Source of the DNA: Zeus faber
Taxonomy: Eukaryota; Chordata; Actinopteri; Zeiformes; Zeidae
NCBI GenBank assembly: GCA_960531495.1
Contig: OY482864.1
Coordinates: forward strand, 4,006,848 to 4,070,847
Length of the DNA stretch: 64,000 nt
Direction of reading: 5' to 3'
This document shows positions 57,569 to 64,000 of the stretch, in pieces. A program made the position numbers and the translations under genes. The notes below the pieces were generated by a model. It did no database searches, had not been told where the DNA came from, and saw only the letters and a program-made list of their open reading frames with translations. Each line of letters starts with the position of its first letter. Within the stretch, counting starts at the first letter, position 1.

Positions 57569-58318
57569 AGAGAGATGGCTAGAGGACTGGGTCAGAGCAT
57601 CTCCAAAACGGCAGGTCTTGTGGGGTGTTCCCAGTATGCAGTGGTTCGTACCTACTGAAAGTGGTCCAAGGAAGGACAATCGGTGAACTGGTCACCTAAG
57701 GCTAATTGATGCACGTGGGGAGCGAAGGCTAGCCCATCTGGTCCGATCCCACAGAGGAGCTAAGATAGCACAAACTGCTGAAAAAGTTAATGCTGCTATT
57801 ATAGAAAGATTTCAGAACACACAGTGCTTCACAGCTTGCTGTGTATGGGGCCGTGTAGCTGCAGACCCATGCTGCCCATGCTGACCCCTGTCCAATTGGT
57901 ACATGAACCTCAGAATTGGACCATGAAGCAATGGAAGAAGGTGGCCTGCAGACCACTGCAGACCACGTACACCCACCCCTTCATGGCAATAGGGGTGTAC
58001 TTGGTGATGGCAGTGGCGTCTTTCAGCAGGATAATGCGCCATGCCACACTGCAAAAATTGTTCAGGAATGGATTGAGGAACATGACAAAGAGTTCAAGAT
58101 ATTGACTTTGCCTTCAAAATTCCCCAGTCCTCAATCTGATTGAACATCTGTGGGATATTCTGGAACAAGCCCCATCCATGGGGGCCTCACCTCGCAGCGT
58201 AAAGGTTTGCACTAATGTCTTGCTGCCGGATACCACAGGACACCTTCAGAGGTCTTGTGGAGTCCATGCCTCAACGAGTCAGGACTGGCATGAGGAGGAC
58301 CTAGACAATATTTTTGGG
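57569..58318 (+). mobile_element. Tc1-like transposon remnant
   Basis: From [18 protein letters not shown] near 57598 through VNWSP, then VRSHR near 57745, the catalytic core FQQDNAPCHTAKIVQEWIEE at 58020-58080, a degraded [12 protein letters not shown] at 58120-58160, and the C-terminal half to about 58318. The frame is broken several times and no inverted repeats are found. Confidence 0.85.
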
Positions 58319-58754
58319 TGTGTCTGTATATATATACATACACTGTGTGTGTGTATATGTATATATGTAACATCGCCAAGTACATTTTCATATACAAGGT
58401 ATTTCTCATGGTGAGGATTGGTGCTTGTAAGAAATATTTTATTTGGTTTTATTGAATAAAGAATAGCCAAATATATAAATAGCCAAAAAATACTGTCTAC
58501 CAACATACAGAATATACAAAATGAAGGATTGCTAAATATAGCTGATCGCCCTGATGATCCTCTCCATAATCTACTGCAACATGTGCATTTCAGCTAACTG
58601 TTATCTTTTTGACGGTTCATCAGTGCTAACTTTCTATCCTTCCCTTGCTATAAAACCATGGCAAGCAGCTCAGAACTCCATGGTACAGCTCCCTGTTTAT
58701 CTCAAAACGGAGCAGAGTCCATTTCTTATTTTATCCTATCTATTTTTTAACATC

Positions 58755-59500
58755 TGCTTTCATCAGGCTTGGGATACAACAAAGGGTATCTGTATGCCAT
58801 TGCATCCAAGACCGAGTTAATCTGCAAGTGGAGTTCAAATTCTCAACCTGCAAAGCCAGTATTTTATTAATCTTCAAGAACTGCTTGCAATAACTCTGTC
58901 CTTTGGACGACCTGTGGGATGAAATGAGCACAGCATTTCTGTTATACATGACCACTTCCAATCCCCCTCTTTGGAGAACGACCTTACTAATCATAATTAC
59001 TTCACCAAGAGGGGGGAAATCACCATGGATGAGACAAACATAGAAACAGAGTCAGACAACATGTATTTGACAAAACATAATGAATAAAGTCGATGAGAAT
59101 TGGACAGCAATTACGGCACGTGGCCTCTTCCTGTGATAGTTATAGCAATGAAGGAGAGGAAAGGAGAAGGACACAATCAGGAGGGTGTTCCTGGGTGTGT
59201 TGGAAGCAGATGCTGGCAGTGTGTGGTGTGATGAGACCACCTATTTGTGCGTGATGTGTCCACCCATGAGTGCATGGGATTGGTCCCAATTATATCTGGT
59301 GTATGAGGTCAGAATTATATCGGAGTGCCTCCAAGAAGCAGGAAAAGGCCTCGCAGCTGCCGACTGGCTGTGCAGCCATACAGACACCTCACAACTGAAA
59401 AAAACCCCTCCAAGCACATTGCACGGCAGCCACAGAAGAACCCTCATCCCACAGAGAAGCCAAGAACCCGCAGAGCAACACCCACGCACGACCCCGATAT
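58755..59500 (+). repeat. unclassified interspersed repeat X, copy 2
   Basis: Collinear with 42690-43450: GCAAGTGGAGTTCAAATTCT, CCAATCCCCCTCTTTGGAGA, GAGACAAACATAGAAACA, GGCACGTGGCCTCTTCCTG, GGTGTATGAGGTCAGAATTA, AGAGAAGCCAAGAACCCGCA. It has no long GT tract where copy 1 has one, and so shows the unexpanded form. Confidence 0.75.
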
Positions 59501-59948
59501 CCTATTTATTGTTTTTCTAAAATTAATTCTTGGGAAGAGAGCACGACGGAGGGCAGATACAAATCGGAAATTTGTTTACATCACAAATCGGCAAATTTGT
59601 GCACCTGTACATTTAAAGGAGTAGCAATGTGCGCAGTTATGTAATATTATTTGCATTTCCACTCCATATGAGGATGCGTGCGTGTTTAAACACTGTTTGT
59701 GTGTGCACCTGTGTTTGTGTGCGTGATCGATAGGAAAGTCAAGAGCATGGCTTTTGCTGCAATGTAAAGATAGAGTATATATTTAAATCCTGAGAGAGCA
59801 GACAGCTCCTGATAATTACTGGAATAACAGAGATGAGCCATTTGCACCCTTTGTTCCCATGGAGGACATGTCTGACAGCAGCAGCAGGATATTTGAAGCG
59901 TGTGCGTGCGTGCGTGCGTGTGTGTGTGCCTGACAGAGGTAGTTAGCA

Positions 59949-60559
59949 CTAGAGCCCAACTGATACCAGATTTTTGGGTTCGATGCCGATCCCAATTTTA
60001 TCGAGTCCTAGCCCACAGATTTCAAATTTTTTGACCGATATTTTGTCAAAAAGTGAAAACATTTTTAGATCAGTTTGAAAAATGTCTATTTTATTTAAGT
60101 TTCAATATTTGAGAACATTTAACTTATAAGCAAACAAATAAATAAATAAAAACATGCAAAGATCTTTTTGATAGGTTAAAAAAAAATGTAAAAGATGATA
60201 TTTAATTACATTTTTTCCTGAGTTTCAGTAAATGCATCATCACTTCCGAAACAAATGAATTTTCAGAATTTCCCATGAACGCATTGCTCACTGGTTGTGG
60301 AGCCATGTCTAAACACGAGTGTAAACAAACATGGATGTATTTATATTGCCTAGTCGGACTTCTGCTCTTAATTTGGTGACTAACTTAAAAGTAGTGTAAA
60401 ACAGACAAGTAAAGGATAAATAATCAATGTTCTTCTGTTTCTTGTACTTATTTAAAAATAGAGACACATCGGCTTCATAACTGCCGATCCGGATGTGGTC
60501 AAAAAAAGTCAAATAATGGCCAATATTTTGGACAAACTGATACATTGGTCAAGCTCTAG
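59949..60559. mobile_element. hAT-like short inverted-repeat element
   Basis: The left end CTAGAGCCCAACTGATACCA and the right end GTATCAGTTTGTCC ... GCTCTAG are imperfect inverted repeats. The interior is AT-rich with GCCGAT and CCAATATT words. Flanking TTAGCA and TAAGCA may be a decayed target duplication. No transposase is encoded. Confidence 0.55.
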
Positions 60560-60767
60560 TAAGCATTGAATCAGAGCTGACACCCACTGGAAGAGGAAGG
60601 ACATGCTCTCTGCCAAAGGATGTTTTGAATAACTGGGAATTGATAACCCCCTGCCCCTTGGATCTTTGGCTCTCTCAGCTGAGCTGCCAGTCAAGCGTGA
60701 CAAGATGGGGATCCCGTCTTGTTGGGAAATCTTGACCCTCATCAAAGTCACTTTAAAGGATAGGTTG

Positions 60768-61050
60768 GACATTTTTCAACCCAGGCCATGGCTGTAATTG
60801 TATAACTGTTCATAACACAACCTTGCCGAACGCTTTAATGTTGAGAAACTTACCACTCTGCTGCAGCTTCTCACTGGGTTTTATTCTTGGGAAACTTACC
60901 ACTCTGCTGCAGCTTCTCAATGGGCATGAATGCAGTCCAATGGGCCAAAAGTTTTAAAGTCTTTTATTTATTTTATTTTCCGATATTTCCATCATTGAAT
61001 GAAATAAAAAATCCTGCAGCCCCGCCGTATCCCGCAGTGCGCTAAGCTCC
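60768..61050 (+). repeat. dispersed repeat Z with internal tandem duplication
   Basis: Resembles 11399-11540 and 3843-3935. GAAACTTACCACTCTGCTGC occurs twice, at 60845 and 60891, a tandem duplication of about 46 bases. The end (60963-61050, CCCGCCGTATCCCGCAGTGC) recurs in related form at 63195-63285. Confidence 0.6.
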
Positions 61051-61633
61051 ACGCCGCTCCGGACACCACGGTGTGTTTCTCTGTGTGGCTCTGTGTGTTC
61101 ACCTTAGGTTCCTGTAGGCTGCTATACGCAATAGGGCTGAACGATTAATGTAGTTTAAACCGACATCGCAATTCAATAGAACACAATTTTTCAAATTGCC
61201 AAGGCATTTTTTAATGTTACACAATCTCACCAATGATCCCTCTCTGACGGTACCGAAGATGCACGCCAGAGTTTCTGTTATTTCCGTCCGTTTGACCGGG
61301 AAAATCTGTTGTCTATCTGTAAGTCTGTAAGTCTAACATACTTTAATCTCTCCGGCCATGATGTCTGGTGAAAATAATTCCCCCTAGACACAATTTAAAT
61401 ATGCGTTGGGTGATAAAACAATAATGATAATTATCGACATAATTTTTTCCTCAATGTCGAAATTAAATAGACTCGATCATTTTGATAAAAAAAAATCTTC
61501 AGATCTGTTCATTTCCATGTTCGGCAAGTTTCAGCAGAAAGCCAATCAGTTTGGACGATCTAAAGCTGACCTTTGACTTCTAACCAATCACATTTGTCAA
61601 TATAGAAATGAGCCCCAGCCGCAGGTTGCGCTT

Positions 61634-61637
<4 letters not shown>

Positions 61638-61672
<35 letters not shown>
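61638..61672. repeat. CA microsatellite
   Basis: Pure CA run of about 35 bases. Confidence 0.9.
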
Positions 61673-61675
<3 letters not shown>

Positions 61676-61781
61676 GGAGCAGAGGCAGCGGCAGGGTCCA
61701 AAACTCGGAGGAGAAGCAGGAAGATAATGTACCGTTGACAGTAGGACCACATACATCCATAGTTTGGAGTGTTTTTAAATG

Positions 61782-62160
61782 CAGGTACTCCTCACTTAAT
61801 GACCTACCCGTTTAACCACCATTCGGACCGACAACCAGCTCTCCAACCAGTCTGTATTGTACGCTGTGTACAATACCACGGCATCTCAGCATCAAGCATC
61901 TCATCGCGCATCACCCTTTATATACCATATACACTTTATATATTATATATACTATATACACTGTAACACTGTGTACACTATATACATCTCATCACCGTCC
62001 TCAGTCTCATTCCCGCAGTCTGTCAGTATTCGCTACACTAGCGTTCGCAGTTCGCATTGGCCCCCTTAGTGTGAATTAACACGGGTCCTCGCTTATCGAC
62101 CAATTCACTTAACGACCTGGTCCTAGGAACGGAACTCAGTCGTTCAGTGAGGAGTACCTG
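61782..62160 (+). mobile_element. short inverted-repeat element, CAGGTACTCC family
   Basis: Starts CAGGTACTCCTCACTTAATG and ends with the reverse complement of CAGGTACTCCTCACTGAACG. Both ends are near identical for about 15 bases. Inside, TATATATACTATATACAC stretches form a TA-rich core. A related, longer element starts at 15806. Confidence 0.8.
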
Positions 62161-63174
62161 TATTTAAGTTCCAACCCAAAGCAGACAGTAAATATCCATT
62201 GTATTGTAAAATATGTCAACGAAACGTCCCGACAAAGACGGACAACACCACAAACTTTATTATTTATTCAGACCTACTTGCCATATTTTTTATTTTTTAT
62301 TGATTTGATCAAAAATGTATTTAAGTGAAATGTAAATGAAAGCAGCGGCACTTGTTACTTATTGTTCCTGAATGGAAATTATTTTATTTCAAGTCGTAAT
62401 ATTCGTAATATTTATTTATTTATTATAAATCTACATGCCTTCATGAATTCATTACTTATATAGCCTGCCTATCAATTGTTTTTAAGCTCAATAAACACAA
62501 ATAATATTTGACTGGAATTTCTCCCATTTGTCCGGTACATTGAAGTCTTCCAGGAGATGTGGACCGGCAGCAATTTTTTCTATCAGAAACTGTGATGCGC
62601 ACGCCAGCGATGGGGTGCCTGCGAACTGTGCGCCAGAACAGTGTCTTCTTTACGTCTTCTTATGGAACTAAACCGTACGTGATGGGGACTCTTTCTCTGT
62701 GACTCTTTGACTCTGTGACTCTACCCTTTCCCCCTGCCGAAATAAGCAATTGTTGTGCTTAATTAGGGCTACGGTGTGCTGTGCGGGGTGTGTGCTGCTT
62801 GCAGAGCCCAGAACACCTGTGGAGTCCGGTGGAACGTCTTCCACAACACTGCGTCTGTTTTTTTTGTTTTTTTTTACCTTTTTTTTAAATTTAATGAGCA
62901 TAAAGCTGTCCCTGAGCGCACGGAGCAGTACTCAGACAAAGCTCATTTACTTGTGAGCACAAAGAGGATGTATGTGGATGTATGTGCTCTTTTACAAATT
63001 CAATAGTTAAATAAAGATATGTTATTCATATCAATTCATGCATCTCTCATTTCATCAGAACACGTAGGCTTGGGAAAGAGCAGTTCATATGACTGTTGGT
63101 CATACTATACAATTGCAATTGCAATATCGGTCAAAAAAAAAATGTCGATTATTTTTCCAAATCGTTCAGGTTCT

Positions 63175-64000
63175 CAGAACAAAACTATAGATGTATTTAT
63201 TTTATTTTCTGCACTTCCGTAATTTAATGAAACAAAAAAGCCCCAAGCCCTGCTGTATCCCGCGGGGCTCTAAGCTCAGCACTGGTCCAATAGGTCACTT
63301 TAATACCCAAAAAGTAGGGTGGGGGGTGTGAGGTGTCAGCCAAAGCTTACTTTACCAAGGGGGCCGTACCGTGAAAAAGTTTGAACCCTGCTCTAAACCC
63401 CTCTAAAAAACCCTGCTCTATAATAATGCTGTCTCTGACCTTATGCCTTCCAGTTTGCAACTAGTGTGTTGGGCGCTCTGACTCGGCCGCTCTGACTCAT
63501 GGCATCTGGGTGAGATTCAACAGCGATTTCATCATCTCTCCGCTCTCTGCGTCTTGTTTGTGCTCGAACCTCCCGTTGATGTTGTGCTGTTCTAGTTGTA
63601 CCTATTGTGCAATATGTACATGGATGCACACACTCAGGAATACTAACCAAGACAAATACAGTTTACTTGCATAACTGTTTCTGCAGTATGCAATGCGAGG
63701 ATTTGACTATTTGCCGGGGGATGGCGTGGAGTAGAAGCGGGCTGGACGGAAGAGGGCCAGGCCAGCTTGGCTATTTCTATAGGCAAGATAGGCGGCCGCC
63801 ATCCTGAGGTGGGCGCGGGGAGGGAGCGCACTGTTTTTAGTTGTTATATTTGGAGGGAACAGGGCTCGGGTCTCGGTGTTGCTCTCCCCCATCGGGCCGC
63901 ACGAAGAGCTGTGTCCGGGTCTGTTGTCCAGGCGCGGACAATTCACACATAAAAATATATATTTATGATTCCATTCCATTTATGATTCTATTTATGATTA
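63175..64000. other. end of window, no gene recognised
   Basis: The repeat-Z-like segment at 63195-63330 is followed by ordinary sequence. 63690-63930 is richer in CpG and contains GCCGCCATC (63785-63793), the core of a YY1-type site, so a promoter is conceivable, but no coding exon is supported. Confidence 0.35.

Larger units (their letters stand above)
61131..63174. mobile_element. candidate hAT-like element with a nested MITE
   Basis: The left end AGGGCTGAACGATTAATG and the right end (reverse complement ACCTGAACGATTTGG) are imperfect inverted repeats, followed inward by CGACAT..GCAATT on both sides. The element 61782-62160 sits inside. One element or two fragments cannot be distinguished here. 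Confidence 0.4.

Noticed and set aside
63430-63960. CpG-rich frames near the right edge
   Set aside because: No protein family seen; could be a promoter, but this is not supported.

Overview
This is a window of nuclear DNA from a bony fish, probably a percomorph teleost. The evidence is intron-rich vertebrate genes (cox11, a rab40 gene, and a PDZ gene that is probably stxbp4), very long CA/GT microsatellites, and teleost-type mobile elements: L2/Maui-like LINEs, Tc1-like transposons, a tRNA-derived SINE, short hAT-like elements, a Gypsy remnant and a fish endogenous retrovirus. A 200-base run of N at 56187-56386 marks an assembly gap.

Layout. (1) 20-9714, minus strand: six coding exons of a PDZ-domain gene, called stxbp4-like, running off the left edge. 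All five junctions keep the reading frame. Its introns hold microsatellites, a small inverted-repeat element and a long imperfect palindrome at 2912-3469. (2) 9715-29700: no coding exon recognised. It holds simple repeats, a LINE 3' end, the 3' half of a decayed retrovirus on the minus strand (about 16860-18560), a LINE with endonuclease and reverse transcriptase (19795-22915), an unclassified repeat, and an L2 copy (25828-28155). (3) 30047-39178, plus strand: the complete cox11 gene in four exons (262 codons). Intron 3 is swollen by L2, Tc1 and SINE insertions. (4) 39780-44000: Gypsy LTR and integrase remnants, a nearly full-length Tc1-like transposon inserted in an L2 tail, and an unclassified repeat carrying a GT microsatellite. 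(5) 44840-45450: CpG-rich promoter and first coding exon of a rab40 gene (b-like). No second exon was found before the right edge, so the rest of the window is probably its intron 1 or intergenic DNA. (6) 45451-64000: microsatellites, SINE, two L2 copies, a Tc1 remnant and several short inverted-repeat elements.

The PDZ gene and cox11 are transcribed divergently, as STXBP4 and COX11 are in human. The CpG-containing stretch just upstream of cox11 may therefore serve both genes. cox11 acts in mitochondrial copper delivery to cytochrome c oxidase; rab40 proteins are small GTPases that act with cullin-5 ubiquitin ligases; STXBP4 is a syntaxin-4-binding PDZ protein. They are neighbours, not a functional pathway.

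I found no new biological system here. The most interesting observations are structural: a 150-bp-arm palindrome inside a gene, two repeat families that carry expandable GT microsatellites at a fixed internal site, layered nested insertions, and an element sitting 19 bases from a cox11 splice donor.
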